Shown here: one piece after another, positions 1 through 52,325 of the stretch | Layout of the letters: each line of letters starts with the position of its first letter | Numbering within the stretch: position 1 is the stretch's first letter | Assembly (NCBI GenBank): GCA_020137815.1 | Contig: CM035362.1 | Location: 26,605 to 90,604 of the forward strand | Direction: 5' to 3' | DNA length: 64,000 bases | From: Hormiphora californensis | Lineage: Eukaryota > Ctenophora > Tentaculata > Cydippida > Pleurobrachiidae | Notes under the pieces: generated by a model | Databases searched by the model: none | Told to the model about the DNA's origin: nothing | Seen by the model: only the letters and a program-made list of their open reading frames with translations | Program-made: the position numbers and the translations under genes

Positions 1-286
1 CTTACATAAAGATGTTAGAGGCTATCCAGAATGATTAATTTGAAAAATTTTGGGGGAAAGTGATTTGGTTCTCTGCCGGTTTTACAATTCTGCCGGTCAA
101 AACCGGATTGGAAGATTTGGACTTCTGTGCCACTGGGTTTGTCACCATTTGTTTCCATTTGTCAAATTTTTTGACGAAATATGCGAATAAAAATTTGATA
201 AAATTTATTAGTTTCCTTAGACCGATATATTTGTTCATAAGTTGTTAACATGGCCATTCCGGATCGGCTAGTAGTGTTTTGGAACA
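1..286. other. AT-rich sequence, nothing recognised
   Basis: No exon, repeat or RNA signal could be supported here. Two short open frames overlap on opposite strands, which is typical of chance ORFs. Confidence 0.4.
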
Positions 287-1692
287 TACCGTAATCTGGG
301 GTAACTTTGTTTTGCAGGGTAACTTTGGACACTTTCAAAATTTGGCTTTAGTCCAAAATTACTAACAGATAACGACAGATTTGGCATAATTTTTGGGTGT
401 ACAAGTAATTGACCCACAAATGTTTAACTAACGGTACAATTATTTTTTTCAATTCTATGTTAATTAGCTCCTAATTAGGGGCAAACATAATTGATGTCAA
501 AATCGCTTAAAATGTTCAAATCAAAATGGGTACCATAGATTTGACCGGGCTAATGACCGAATCAAGTTTGCTCTATAGAGTGGAAGGGTTTCGATCAAAT
601 AATTCGGGGCACCATTTTTCAAACCCAATCAATTACTTTAATTGAGACTAATAGGGGTGGCTAATGTTACCCCGCCATTTTTTGAATTTTGGGGTAACTT
701 TGGACGGGGTGCCAAAGTTACCCCACACTACAGGTTTTGAACTTTTGATGTCTGTAGAGTTGCCTTAGACCCTCTCTGAATTGTTTAGGGCCATATAACC
801 AAGATTCAGCCCACTCCACGCCCATTTCCATCCGTCTATTCGATAGGTTAGTGAAAAAAAACTAGGATTTGGACTATTTTATGGAGCTAAATCATAGAAA
901 TCCGGCCTGAAACCCATCAAACTTCAATAATTTGGGGTTCCTCATCCATCATGTAGCTTGTTAGATGGTATTGGCTCACTAGGCGAGTGTCTAGTTCTTG
1001 TAGACAATCTATGCAGGAGCACAGGTATAACCAAAACTCCTTTATTTAGCCAGTACCCATAAGTAGACCACTTCCTGTTTATCCAATTCAGCAAAAAGAA
1101 CTAACACACTCGCCTAGTCGAGGGCCAATACCATCTACCAAACTACAGGATGGATGAGGGACCCCAAATTACTGAAGTTTGATTGGTTTCAGGCCAGATG
1201 TGGCAACCTCTAAATCAAGTCCGATCGAGCTGAAATTTTATTTGGTGGCTAGTTTCATCATTCCTCAAACCCAAAAAAGTTGAGTCGACATCAACAATTT
1301 TTTTTAAATCATGGGGCGTTTGGCTAACCCTATTGTTCTTTTTTAATTTATTGACCCATTTAAACCCCATTTAAACATTTTAGGTTCATTTATTTATCAT
1401 TGCAAAATGTTCGGATTTATGTTTGTTCCAATATTACTATCGTGGGGTAACTTTGGACGGGTGTCCAAAGTTACCCCACCCTCATTCCAAAGTTACCCCA
1501 TGCCCTAAAACCCCACTTACACTAAAATACACGTTAATTAATGTAATTAAATGAGATGGGACCAAAAATTTCACTAGTTATATCTGGTGTACTAGGTCTG
1601 GAACGGGATTATTTGGTTCAAAAATTTTCGAGTGTGGTTCTGGCAAGGAGTTATTTTAGGAGAATGCTAAAAAGTTACCCCAACTTACGGTA
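287..1692. mobile_element. TIR element, about 1.4 kb, non-autonomous
   Basis: The ends are imperfect inverted repeats of about 24 bp. The left begins TACCGTAATCTGGGGTAACT and the right ends with AAGTTACCCC, four bases, then ACGGTA. Further copies of GGGGTAACTTTGGA and its complement lie inside at about 655-725 and 1443-1500. A second inverted repeat of about 100 bp per arm (about 899-1000 and 1093-1198) forms a large internal hairpin. No transposase frame is visible, so the element depends on proteins made elsewhere. The superfamily was not identified and no convincing target duplication was found. Confidence 0.55.
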
Positions 1693-2775
1693 ACAGTAAA
1701 ACTTCCCAAAAGTCACGTTGAGGGTTTGCCTCCCTCGCACAACACATAAAAGCTCAATTAACCACCTGTGACCACTTAATTATGTCAAATCGACTTGAAA
1801 CTTGGTAGAAGTGCTCTAGTTTTCTTATAATTGTCACGTAACATCATATTATGCCTGTAGGAAGCTCCATAGAGAATGGTGACTCATCTCAAATTTTTGG
1901 TCATGTCACCATTTGTCACCGTATGTCACCATGATTACCCCCCCCCCCCCCCCCATTGTTTTAGTGTTTTGTAATTTTTATTTCCCTGAAAATCAAGCGC
2001 GACCAAACTGTGACTCTGGAGCATGTGCTTTCAGGGGTGGCGGAATGATTTTTCTCCAGCGGGGCTGGGGGCTAACCGAAATTTTTGGTGATGACCTTTT
2101 TGTGAGGAAAATTTACTCGATTTTTCAAGTTCAGATTTCATACTTTTTAGGATTTTAAGCCGAAAAGTTGATGTTTTCATTTTTTGAGGTATCATTTTTC
2201 CAGTATTTCCCAGTATCTTCTTCCCTGTTTAATTGTTGCTCGTATCTCATTCAGAATAACCTTTTGAGATGTCCGAAATCGACTACACATGTGGAAGACC
2301 TTTTTAAATGAACCTTTAGCATATCAAATGTGCCATTTTTGAATTCTAACCCTGCTAATGATCCCAACTCAAATCGAAACGCAGAAACTTATTTGGGCAT
2401 GCAATGATGAAAAATCTGACACTCAAAAAATATCAACACACTCATTCAAATTTATTTTCTTCTCTGCTAACAAACATTGTTTTGTGTTAACCTCACGTGT
2501 ATTATTTGTTAACTCTCTGTACAGAGGATATTAGATAAACAAATACACAAATTCACACCTACTCAATATATACATATATCACATTTCATTTTCCACACTC
2601 TTGCTTCCCTAGATCTAAAATTTGTTTGTGTTTGGTTGGGGATGGGGTTTACTGTTTAGAATGGTTCGTGTGCAAAAGTCTAGACACTCCTGAAAAAGAA
2701 CTTTCCTGAGAGAATTTAACAGTGCCAATGGAAGCTCTACACACAAACACATCAGTCATCACACCGTCTATAAAG
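1693..2775. other. Non-coding sequence with a 17-base poly-C run
   Basis: The only clear feature is the C homopolymer at 1938-1954. A minus-strand AATAAA at about 2457-2452 could serve as a polyadenylation signal for the gene ending at 2776, but it lies about 320 bp beyond the stop codon. Confidence 0.3.
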
Positions 2776-3457
2776 TCAGTAACCGGCTGATTTCCCTCCT
2801 TTTCCCGTACGTGCAACTATTCCTGCACGTACATACCAGGTACTCTGTACCTCTTTCATCCTTGCATGATGATGTTGGTCGTCGCCAGATGTTGTCCCTC
2901 CTTTTTTACAAGTTACACTCATGAGTACACACGATAAACTGGTCAAACCGAGAGTTAGTATCGCCATTTATATACTTTTGGTAGCACTCCGCAATACAAC
3001 TGAGCAATGGGGTCATTAAGCTGGTAGTATCATTGGGGTTTTTTAAGGGGGCTAAACACTGTGAATAATGAATATGGTGGATAGTAATTAGTAGGATTAC
3101 TTACTCTCCTTTTTTTATTTTTTCCAAAGGCATTCAGCCGGATGCCTTTTGTAAAAAGGTTTTTTGTAAATAGGTTTTAGAAATCTGTAGCGGTCATAGT
3201 GAATACGTGTAGTTCAACCAGCTCAGATGTCCCGTCAGGGCTGGCTCCAGCCCGATATTTCTGGGGGTGCAGTGGCCAAAGGCCACTGATCCCGAATAGT
3301 AGCATTTGCGACCGGAGCGCCTGAAGGGCGCCACGCCCGGGGGGGGGGGGGGGGTTTGGGGCGAAGCCCCCGGAAATTTTTTAACTACAAAATCAAGCAA
3401 ATTTTAGGGTTTTTAATCATTTTTGTACGTCTACTTTCTAGATTTATGAATGCTACA

Positions 3458-3551
<94 letters not shown>

Positions 3552-4482
3552 GCTCTCTCTCACTCAGTGATGTTCACTAGGTGATCTGTCAAAAATTCCT
3601 GAAATTTTACTGAAAATTCTGTATTTTTGGGGTGGTTTCCCAATCCAAATGGTCTCAGAAAGTCTCAGAAAGTCTTGGCAGCTTCGCTTGGGGGGGGGGT
3701 GTGCTATTTTTGCCAAATCGACTTGAAATTGAATTATAGATCCATTATGTAGATGAATTGGCTCCTGATATGCTACTCAACCAGTTAATAAAAAGAGTGA
3801 ACCCATATCACGGGTCAATTACGTTGGCACGTGCTAAAGTGTGTTTTAGGGCGTTATTTCGAACAAAACACACATATTAATCGCCTCTGAATGACAACTC
3901 ATACAACTGCTACTTTCAGTTTGAACCTTCAGAACTCCACTTTATTTAAAAAAATCCTTTTTTTCTCTCATTTTTTCTTGATAATTTTACCAACTTGCAG
4001 TATTTTGGGGACGAATTTTAATTTTTTGAGTTTTTTCTTGGTGGAAAGCAAATTCCGGTTATTACCGACTAATTTTGGCCTGCTGAACACGTTGTTACGT
4101 GTTACGTCATTGATTACTGGTAGAGTTATAATACTGTATTTATATACGAGTTGTGATCTAAACTGCACCTAGTGTTGCTAGGATATCACATAGCACTACA
4201 AATAGAGTCTAATTAGACAACCATTAGCTATACCGACTCACGTATCAGTACCCAATTAGAAGCTGGCATGGCAACTGGTACATACTAGATCACATGCCAT
4301 TACTATGAGGTGAGGAAATCAGGCGATATGGCACCGTATCGCAATTATTCTCGTTTTACTTACTCTCCCTGGATGATGCCTCGCTTTTGAACGAGAGTTG
4401 AACACTCAGCATCGGGTACCAGGACCATCAGTACCATCACGATTACAGCCAAATAGAGCATCAATGCGGACCTGAACTTCAT
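2776..4482 (-). CDS. Two-exon gene for a small predicted secreted peptide
   Basis: Exon 1 (4482-4364) starts with ATG and encodes a typical signal peptide: Met-Lys-Phe-Arg, then about 19 mostly hydrophobic residues ending near PDA at 23-25. It then gives one Cys and a Lys-Arg dibasic site at residues 33-34. It ends in a perfect GTAAGT donor. Exon 2 starts at 2938 after an AG preceded by a consensus TACTAAC branch point. Phase 2 carries over, and the total of 282 nt makes 93 residues plus stop. The mature part has two more Cys, a His triplet and a basic C-terminus. No family was recognised. It could be a prohormone-like or other secreted peptide; signal, processing site and splice agreement are what I see, function is unknown. 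The intron holds a CT microsatellite and an interspersed repeat. Confidence 0.55.
3339..3560. repeat. Poly-G run and (CT)n microsatellite
   Basis: A 16-base G run (3339-3354) is followed by about 100 bp of almost pure CT (3463-3560). Both lie inside the intron of the minus-strand secreted-peptide gene. Confidence 0.9.
3850..4091. repeat. Unclassified interspersed repeat, copy 1
   Basis: About 240 bp closely match 48027-48270 in the same orientation, from the shared CGTTATTTCGAA to the shared CTGCTGAACACG. No terminal repeats, tail or coding potential are visible, so the class is unknown. Confidence 0.6.
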
Positions 4483-4569
4483 ACGTGCGAGTGCTAGGAA
4501 CGTGTCAGATTGTTAGGGATTTTGTAGTATCACAACGCAAGATAACGTGTACATATATATGTATATATT

Positions 4570-4708
4570 ATGCCAAAAACTAACAGAAATTAGTTGGCTG
4601 GAAAGGTGACCATTTTGTTGTCAAACTGACACCTTTGCCCTCTCCGGGTTTCATCATTATCTTTCCCTCTCTGATTTCTGTCTCTCTCTCTCTTTCACTC
4701 TCTCTCTC

Positions 4709-4739
<31 letters not shown>

Positions 4740-5793
4740 CCGTGATTTACCCCCTGATTTACCCCCTGATTTACCCCATCGATCATATCCGTAACCCGGG
4801 CCGGGCAAAGGTGTCAGTTTGACAACAAAATGGTCACCTTTCCAGCCAACTAATTTCTGTTAGTTTTTGGCATAATTGGGGTATATTTTTGGTATTTTCT
4901 GATGTGAAATACAATGTAAGACATGTCTGGACGTGTAAAGACCGTCAGGAATCGCTAAAATACGAAAATTTCAATTTTGATGTCATTATGACGTCATAGC
5001 GTGACGTCACGACGTTATAACGTCAAGATAGGGATATATTATTATCAGGCTCATCTAGATAAAGATGCTGACCAAGTTTGAGATCGATTGGACACGATTT
5101 GAGGTCGCTCTGGCGAAAAACGCATTATCGTCATATCTATTTTCATACAGTCTTAACACTTCAGACGCGATTTGAGACCCTTAGAAATAGAGTTTCACAA
5201 ATTCGAGATATAGTTTCTGAAAGTATAGACGATTATCTTTCGTAAGTGCGGTCTCCGTTTTTCAATCAGAAGCCGTCTTCAGGGTGTAAATTGAGCTCAA
5301 AGAAATTTGGTTGATTTGAAAAAACTCTTATCTTTATGACAGTTTGTTAAGACGTTCTGGTTGGACCTAGAACATGAAAACTATTCGTCTACACAATTTG
5401 AACGATTATCTTTCGAATGCAACAAACGAGAAGTGTCTATCTTATGTCGTTTTCTCTCAAAAATGATTATAAATTTGGTAAAAACAGTGTCTATCCATAG
5501 ATAGATACATAGATACATAGATAGATAGATAGACCCGGGACATTTATTGCTTTTTTCACGATACCATATCTCTAAAACGAAAAGAGATAGAGACTTGCCC
5601 TTTTAAACTACAGTAGATCTAGACTATGTGACACTGTATACCAAATTTCAGACCGATCGGTGCAGTGGGGGCCTCCCTATGGGCGTCGCAAAATGCCATT
5701 TTTGGCTAAAAAGTGAAAAAAGTTATTACTGCACTCTGGCACACGCGGCTGGGGGGAGGGGATGGTCACCTTTGCGCTTGCCAGCGCAGTGAT
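4570..5793 (+). mobile_element. Helentron-like non-autonomous element, copy A
   Basis: It begins just after a TATA-type microsatellite and ends CAGCGCAGTGAT, followed by more AT repeat. Near the start a roughly 70-bp sequence is repeated inverted at about 4799-4875, around a CT tract. The subterminal AAAGGTGACC is matched in inverse by GGTCACCTTT near the end. The 3' end carries the hairpin GCGCT-TGCC-AGCGC. Subterminal inverted repeats, a 3' hairpin and insertion in microsatellites resemble the HINE/Helentron class known in animals. No Rep-helicase frame is present. It is closely similar to 11975-13286. Confidence 0.5.
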
Positions 5794-6958
5794 ATTGTAT
5801 ATATATAGCGTTAGAATGCGAAGGATTTTCACTGAGAAAAAAAATTCTGCAACTCAATAGAATCGGCAAAGTTCCTATACTGAGTCAATTTATGGAGAAT
5901 GATTCCTTAAAATGATGCTGCGGCTGATGCGTCACCATTTTAAATATCTTTCAAGAGCTTTTTACTACGTCAAACAACTGTTATGGACAGTAGGGGAATG
6001 TGAGACTATAGCAGAGGTTGATAGAAAACTGGCAAGCAATTTCGGGCATATTTCGGGGAATTCCTGGTCTTAGTGGTCATCTAACGAGTCAGTTATTGCT
6101 AATTTTGTGGGATGGACAATATTCATTTGTCTAGAATGGGCCTTATTAGTGTCTCTTCAAAAAGTAACCGGCTTATGGAAAGTTGTATCACGTTCATTCT
6201 ATAATGGTCCTTTCTCGGAAGATGCAACTCTAACAATTGCACAGCTTTTAGAGCTTTTTGAGCTTTTTGAGACTCTGTACACATATCTCGCATAAGATCA
6301 ACAACATTGTGTCAAAATTTTAGAACCATTGGAATTAAGGTGCGGGAGGAATTTAAGATTTAAGGCCCTTCCTTTTTATTGGGTATACATAGCTCAAAAA
6401 CCGCACAGTTGTTAGAGTTGCATCTTCCGAGAATGCAGCATAAGTTGCGAGTAGCACAACAGGGACAATCTAATGCCACAAAACCATAATAATAAAGGCG
6501 TATAATGGTAAATTGGGGCCCGGTAAATCGAGGTCAGACTGTATATCCAATAGAAACACGATTGCACAAACAGCGCAGTCAGCTTTAAATTTTGTCCAAT
6601 CAGTCAATCAATCAATCGAAACTCCGCTCGGTGCTGCTTTTCCGAGGACTTGTTGTTCCGTCCTATAAGTCGTATAATGCTCAAATTTCACCCTCTTTAT
6701 TATAAAGAAAAAATTGCTCTAGATCTTGTGGCTAAAATACTGTATTTGGCAAACTTCTCAACTAGAAAATGGGCTCAGTACCGCAAGTTTACTATCATGG
6801 ATCTGGTTTCATGGAATGCCAATTTGTAAAAAACAGAGTCGAAAGATAAAGAAGGAGTTAATGGAATGGTAACGGGTACTGGGCATGTTCTTTTTTGTAC
6901 CCTCCCAGTGACTGGAGTCCTTAACCCATTATTCATCAAGGGAAAACCTCTTTTTTAT
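5794..6958. other. Non-coding sequence, no gene seen
   Basis: AT-rich sequence with no supportable exon. The stretch around 6510-6542 (GGTAAATCGAGGTC followed by AGACTGTA) resembles one end of the pogo-like MITE family found at 6960-7073, suggesting a decayed copy. Confidence 0.4.
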
Positions 6959-6959
6959 A

Positions 6960-7073
6960 CAGTCGGACCCCCATTTAATGGTTGCTCGGTGGAAAGGTTT
7001 TTACCCGGTAAATCGTGGTTTCGGTAAATCGGGGTTCCGGTAAATCAGGGACTGGTAAATTGGGGTCCGACTG
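6960..7073. mobile_element. Pogo-like MITE, 114 bp, TA target duplication
   Basis: Terminal inverted repeats run CAGTCGGACCCC at the left and GGGGTCCGACTG at the right, directly flanked by TA on both sides. The inside repeats the motif CCGGTAAATCGGGG. Identically bounded relatives lie at 42820-42932 and 44199-45054. TA duplication plus a CAGT...ACTG terminus is typical of the pogo/Tigger branch of Tc1-mariner; the family link is inference. Confidence 0.65.
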
Positions 7074-7152
7074 TATAAAATAGCTGTTTCCCTTGATGAA
7101 TAATTAAATGGGTCCACTGCAGTAGCAGTCATACTATAAGCAATACTCCCTA

Positions 7153-7342
7153 GGGGGAAACTCTAACTGAATGGCATCCCATTAATGAGATCCCATCAAC
7201 AGTAAAACTCTAACTGATAATGGACCACAGTGATGGTTCTTTCTCTGTATTCTCTGTCACCATCACTGTGGTCCATTATCAGTTAGAGTTTTACTGTTGA
7301 TGGGATCCCATTAATGGGATGCCATTCAGTTAGAGTTTCCCC
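7153..7342. mobile_element. Palindromic MITE with GGGGAAACTCTAACTGAAT ends
   Basis: The two halves are long inverted repeats of about 85 bp around a short AT/CT spacer, flanked by TA. The same terminal sequence bounds the element at 9234-9476, so this is a small dispersed family. No coding capacity. Confidence 0.7.
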
Positions 7343-8176
<834 letters not shown>

Positions 8177-8329
8177 GTATAGAAACAGGCCGTTACACCA
8201 ACAACCGTAGAGACAAGCGTTACTGCCCCTGGTGCAAGAGTCTGATCATCTATAAAGTTGAGTATGAGGAACATGTACTGGCCCACTGGCCCACCAAACT
8301 AACTTTAAGAAACATGACACTGTGTCTTT

Positions 8330-8565
8330 TGTGTTTGTCCGATTTAATTGATCTCGGTCACATTGGAAAGCTAATCGATAGCCAAACACAATTGGTTAAA
8401 TTTTGGACCGGAAAATAATTGTTTCTGGAATTAATGACCATGTTCATTCCGATAAAAAAAAAGAATTTTGAGCTAGAGGTCTGAAATTTTGGTCAAGTTA
8501 TTTATTTGTCTCATAGAGTAGCTGTACCAAATTTTAGAACTCCACGATATCTGGAACTATGGTTG
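8330..8565 (-). repeat. Copy of one arm of the 28.5-29.3 kb foldback family
   Basis: The sequence matches about 29080-29290, sharing phrases such as TGTTCATTCCGAT and GTCTGAAATTTTGGTCAA. It is followed by a 15-base G run at 8570-8584. No terminal structure of its own is visible. Confidence 0.5.
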
Positions 8566-9233
8566 ACTTGGGGGGGGGGGGGGGTTTTATTGCCCTTTAT
8601 TTATTACTTACTTTACAAAGCCTACCACACAGCAACGAGACCGACGAATGGTCACCAACAAATTTTTCAACTGAAATAATCAAATGACCATCTCAGCTAT
8701 CGTGATTATCTTTACTACTTAGTAGTTTCACTGCCAACCCTATTTTACGGCCCTATACTTGCTCTCCCTGTATCTAGCTACCTGTCTCTCACTATCTTTT
8801 TCTCTCTCGATGTGCTTCTCTCTCCCCTACCTTGCGCCTCATCTCTCCTTATCGCCACAAACAAACCAGACAGCAAGCAAAATGAAATGTGATCTCCAAC
8901 CCACCTTCCTCCCATACCACTTTAAACTCATCCACAAAATCATGATAGTTTTTTAAAACTTATATTCAAATTGTGTGTTATCCTAATTCTACAAATGCCC
9001 ATAAAAGCGGCAACTCCTCCATGGGAATTGGTTGATTGATTGACTCTAAACTTAGGGGCAGGTTGTCCTCCTTTAGGCAATCATAGACAAATAGACCTCT
9101 ATACTTAGGGGACTTGATATATTATGATCAAATTATTAATTAGGGGGTGATTATGAGCCTGAAAGTAAAAAGTAATGAAAATCTACTCACCACATGTTCA
9201 TATTTGCAATAATAACTCCCTAAGGGGAAACTC

Positions 9234-9476
9234 TAACTGAATGCCCGCGCAGTAATGGCGTCCCATCACTGGTAAAACTCTAATTGAATGGAAGGAATGA
9301 TGGAAGAACGCGCGACCATGCTCGTGTGTTTGTCATCGCGCCCTACGTAAAAGCCTTTTCTTGGCAAAATTTGTGGCAAATCCTGACGCACACAGAGTGA
9401 TGACTCCCATTATCAGTTAGATTTTTACCAGTGATGGGACGCCATTACTGCGCGGGCATTCAGTTAGAGTTTCCCC
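9234..9476. mobile_element. Palindromic MITE directly upstream of a FAF1 exon
   Basis: Inverted repeats of about 85 bp begin GGGGAAACTCTAACTGAAT and are flanked by TAA on both sides (9231-9233 and 9477-9479). It belongs to the same family as 7153-7342. Its right edge is only 36 bp from the first base of the FAF1-like exon at 9513, so the polypyrimidine tract starts almost at the element boundary. Confidence 0.7.
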
Positions 9477-9512
9477 TAACAATAAATACCCCCTATACCC
9501 TCCTTATTTCAG

Positions 9513-48860
<39,348 letters not shown>

Positions 48861-49290
48861 GAGAGCATGTAACCATGGCAACCACGAGGCAAGGAGATAA
48901 CGAATATTATAGTGAAGTGGTTCTGGCTAAGAACTGTGGTTAACCAAAGGAGATACTAAAAATGTTATGCTGGTGTGAGAGAGTCTATGGGTTTTCATCA
49001 TCATGTAAACAGTCATCCCGGTAAATCGGGCTCTGACTGTATACTAATACTAACTGACACTTTTTATATCATCGGTTGTTGTGAGAGAAGCTGGAACCTG
49101 TTGAATAGGACTATAATACTTTGTGTTTTTAAATGACTGAGACTGTTCAAATCGACATAGCGTAAAAAGATATGAATATTTTGCTCTTAAATTTTAGGAC
49201 AAGGTATATGGCTACCTGCCATATATCGGCAGAGACCAACATTTACTTAACTAAATACCTAATTTAAAAATTTTGGTCAGCAAAATTGGT
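48861..49290. other. FAF1 3' UTR and flank
   Basis: No good AATAAA was seen close to the stop. A right-end fragment of the pogo-like MITE (CCCGGTAAATCGGGCTCTGA) lies near 49019-49042. Confidence 0.4.
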
Positions 49291-49687
49291 ACCGGGGCAA
49301 TTCGGACCACAGCAATAGGAGTGCTTTATTTCGTCACGTGGGAATCACGTGAACGTCCTCACAACACCAGAAGAAGATCCCCGCCTGGTGTTGTTAGAGT
49401 TGGGGCAATCCGAACCATGTAATCTCCACGCTACTCGTTCTGTTTCGAATTGCCCCAGTATCACGTGGTACAAAGAACTGCACATCATTGGATAACTGCG
49501 ACTTCAGTTCTCCAATTAAATAATGTGTTGGGATTAGTAGTTAGTATGTACCACGTGATACTGGGGCAATTGGGACCAGAACACACACGTTATTCACACA
49601 CTCTCTCTCGACAACTTCAGCGTTAGTTATTAACCAAATTGCCCCGGTTCACTAACCAAATTGCCCCGGTTCGAATTGCCCCCCGGT
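49291..49687. mobile_element. TIR-like element with ACCGGGGCAATTCG ends
   Basis: The left end ACCGGGGCAATTCGGACC is answered by GGTTCGAATTGCCCCCCGGT. Internal copies of CTGGGGCAATTGGGACC and ATTGCCCC occur. It resembles in style, not sequence, the element at 9731-11278. Confidence 0.5.
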
Positions 49688-50105
49688 GGTCTTAATTCAC
49701 CAGAATTTGGAATGAAAACATGTGAATTTGGGTTTTAGGCCCTTTAAGTTGCATTTTAGTGAGGGGAAGAGCCCTTATTGGTGTCTGAGACGAGCAAAAG
49801 TGAAACGAACTGCAACGTAACGAACGAGTAATGATGGGCAGTCTGTGTGCGCCCTTGAACAGTCTCAGTCATTTAAAAACACACAGTATTTCCAAAATAA
49901 AATAAGGGATCAGTGTTGAAAGTGTAACTGTATTTGATATTATTATTCACATGGTTATACTTTTGTTCTCAATCGATACAGTCGAATGATGTCCTAATAC
50001 AACTGAAATTCAGGAGAGTTTGTGGAACTTTGCTCCTCGTTCAATTCTTGTAGGATATCATTCTATCTATGTCCTATGAGTATGTAATACATACTATGTA
50101 TATCT

Positions 50106-50380
50106 CAGGGTCACCACACACCAAAGTTAAAATTAAAATTAAAATTTTGATTTTAAACCCGCACACACCAGTGGCTGTTAAAATTTCTCTCCCTCTTCTA
50201 AAAGTAACAATCTCGCGCGCGATTTTGACAGCGTGTTAAAATTTTGTCATCCAACGCGACCGTCAAAATCGTGCGTGAGATTGTTAGAATGGGGAGAGAA
50301 ATTTTAACGGCCGCTGGTGTGTGCGGGTTTAAAATCAAAATTTTAATTTTAATTTTAACTTTGGTGTGTGGTGACCCTAA
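50106..50380. mobile_element. Palindromic MITE, 275 bp
   Basis: Arms of about 130 bp start AGGGTCACCACACACCAAAG. The body is a series of AATTTTAAT repeats followed by CCCGCACACACCAG. Target duplication unclear. Confidence 0.7.
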
Positions 50381-50423
50381 GTCAACATGATTACCCCCTT
50401 TCATATATGGGGTACGCACAGAC

Positions 50424-50516
50424 TGATCATACTTGATCATGATCATTTATGATCAAGATCTTGATCAAGCCGCACAGACTGATCATTGATCAAGCTTGAT
50501 CATCTGATCAAGCTTG
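50424..50516. repeat. Cluster of TGATCA palindromes
   Basis: TGATCA or near forms occur about eight times in under 100 bp, with two copies of CGCACAGACTGATCA. Looser relatives lie near 51385-51440 and 62760-62880. The class is unknown. Confidence 0.5.
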
Positions 50517-50759
50517 GACAGTAAAAACTGAAACTTATTCATATCAAACTTTGATATGAATAAGTTTCAGTTTTTTTTATTTTTACTTTGATTCAAAGCG
50601 AAAACAACTGTACCCGACTAATTTTGATACTCTGAATCACGTAAGCTAGTTTTCAAATCCTTCGGAGGTCTAATTAGACATAATGTCTAATTAGACATAA
50701 TTGGGTCTAATTGACCCCAATTACAACTTGTCACCTGAGCACACTTCATCTTTTTAACT

Positions 50760-51380
50760 TACTAGCGCATCCATTGGGTGCGCCTCAAGTAAAGTAAGGG
50801 CCTTTTGATAACACACCCGGCTTCGCCGTGTGGCTCATTTCGCCACTTTCAACGTCAATAACACGGTTGCCATGGCAACTGAATTGGTAAATATGGTGAT
50901 TGGCAATATGTTAAAAGTCATTCGAAAATATAAATTAACTTCCACTGGAAGTTCCAAAAGTGTGAGCAACAGCTTAACAGCTTTGGGCACATAAAGTGTT
51001 TTATGAAGGAGCACTGTCGCGTAGAAACGCACTGAACGAAACGGCCACTTCGACGACTTTCATCTCCAACTTATAATAGAGACTAGCGCACCCATTGGGT
51101 AAGGGATATTTGATAACCCACCCGGCTTCGGGTGGTTCTTTTGCCCCTTTCAACGTCAATAAAACGGTTGCCATGGCAACTGAATTGGTAAATATGGGGA
51201 CTGCAACTGGCATATTAAAAGTCATTCAAAGATATTAACAAACTTCCACTGGAAGTTCCAAAAGTGTGAGCAACAGCTTTACAGCTTTGGTCATATGAAG
51301 TGTTTTATGAAGGAGCAGTCTGTCGCTTAGAAACGCACTGAACGAACGACTTCGACGCGACATCTCCAAATTATAATAGA
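50760..51380 (+). repeat. Two further units of the 310-bp palindromic repeat
   Basis: CTAGCGCATCCATTGGGTGC through AGAAACGCACTGAACG matches the array at 18944-20145, including GTTGCCATGGCAAC and the AACTTCCACTGGAAGTT hairpin. Units are more diverged and partly deleted. Confidence 0.7.
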
Positions 51381-51902
51381 GATGATGTTCATCACGATCA
51401 GTATGCTCATGTCCTCAGATCTGGTCATTTGATCAAACTTGGACAGTAAAAACTGAAAATAGTTTATATCAAAACGAAAACCACTGTATCCCACTAGTTA
51501 TAGTAGTTTTGAATCACCTAAGCAACTCTGGCAAGTGGTCAAAGGTGAAGAAAGTGTCCTAATTGAGCATAATTTGGTCTAATTGGCCTTAATTGCTCAA
51601 TTAGGGCACTTTCTCGACCTCGGAGGGCTTGGAAAAGTTACTTAGGTATACAAATTAGTCGGAAAAGTGTCCTCACATAAGCGTCTGTCGTTTCCAGGTG
51701 AAAAGCCGGCAGATCATTTTAATGTTTGTGTGATCTGAGTAGCTGTGCGCTTTCGTCAATATATCATCTACTCAATGGGAAATTGGCGCCCAATTTGCAT
51801 CCACGCTGCATGCAGGTCAACACATGACACTGCACCAATAATATATTAATATAGAGAGAAAGATAGAGAACAATTTACTCGATCACAGTTTCTCCACTTT
51901 CC

Positions 51903-52199
51903 ATGGAAACGCTTGTGATTTTCGTTGTGTTCTACCACTCACTTTACGTCCTAATACTACTAGGACTCCTCATCTTCACAGCTCCAATACTATCTATACT
52001 CGCTTTTCTATCCTTCTATCGCCTTGTTGTCATATCGAGGAGGAAGGAACAGAGGACTGTGAGAATTGGCTCACAGGAATCGGTAATAGTTCCCTATAAC
52101 CCAGGTCCTATTCACGGAGGGAGAGTGCAATGCACCACTGCTGATACTACTGGTAACTTGTTGCCTTGCTCGACCCGCGCCCGCCCTTTACAAATGTAA
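51903..52199 (+). CDS. Possible first exon of a small membrane protein
   Basis: The ATG is in good context (TTTCCATGG), and the first 45 residues are strongly hydrophobic (one or two membrane segments, VLILLGLLIFTAPILSILAF), followed by RRKEQR. A GTAACT donor at about 52152 could end the exon before the open frame does. No family was recognised, and the remaining frame runs into a microsatellite. It may be chance. Confidence 0.35.
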   Translation: METLVIFVVFYHSLYVLILLGLLIFTAPILSILAFLSFYRLVVISRRKEQRTVRIGSQESVIVPYNPGPIHGGRVQCTTADTTGNLLPCSTRARPLQM

Positions 52200-52214
52200 C
52201 ACTGTCTCTTGTAG

Positions 52215-52244
52215 TGTCTGTCTGTCTGTCTGTCTGTCTGTGTG

Positions 52245-52323
<79 letters not shown>
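52215..52323. repeat. (CTGT)n and (GT)n compound microsatellite
   Basis: CTGT units grade into about 50 bp of pure GT. Confidence 0.95.
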
Positions 52324-52325
<2 letters not shown>

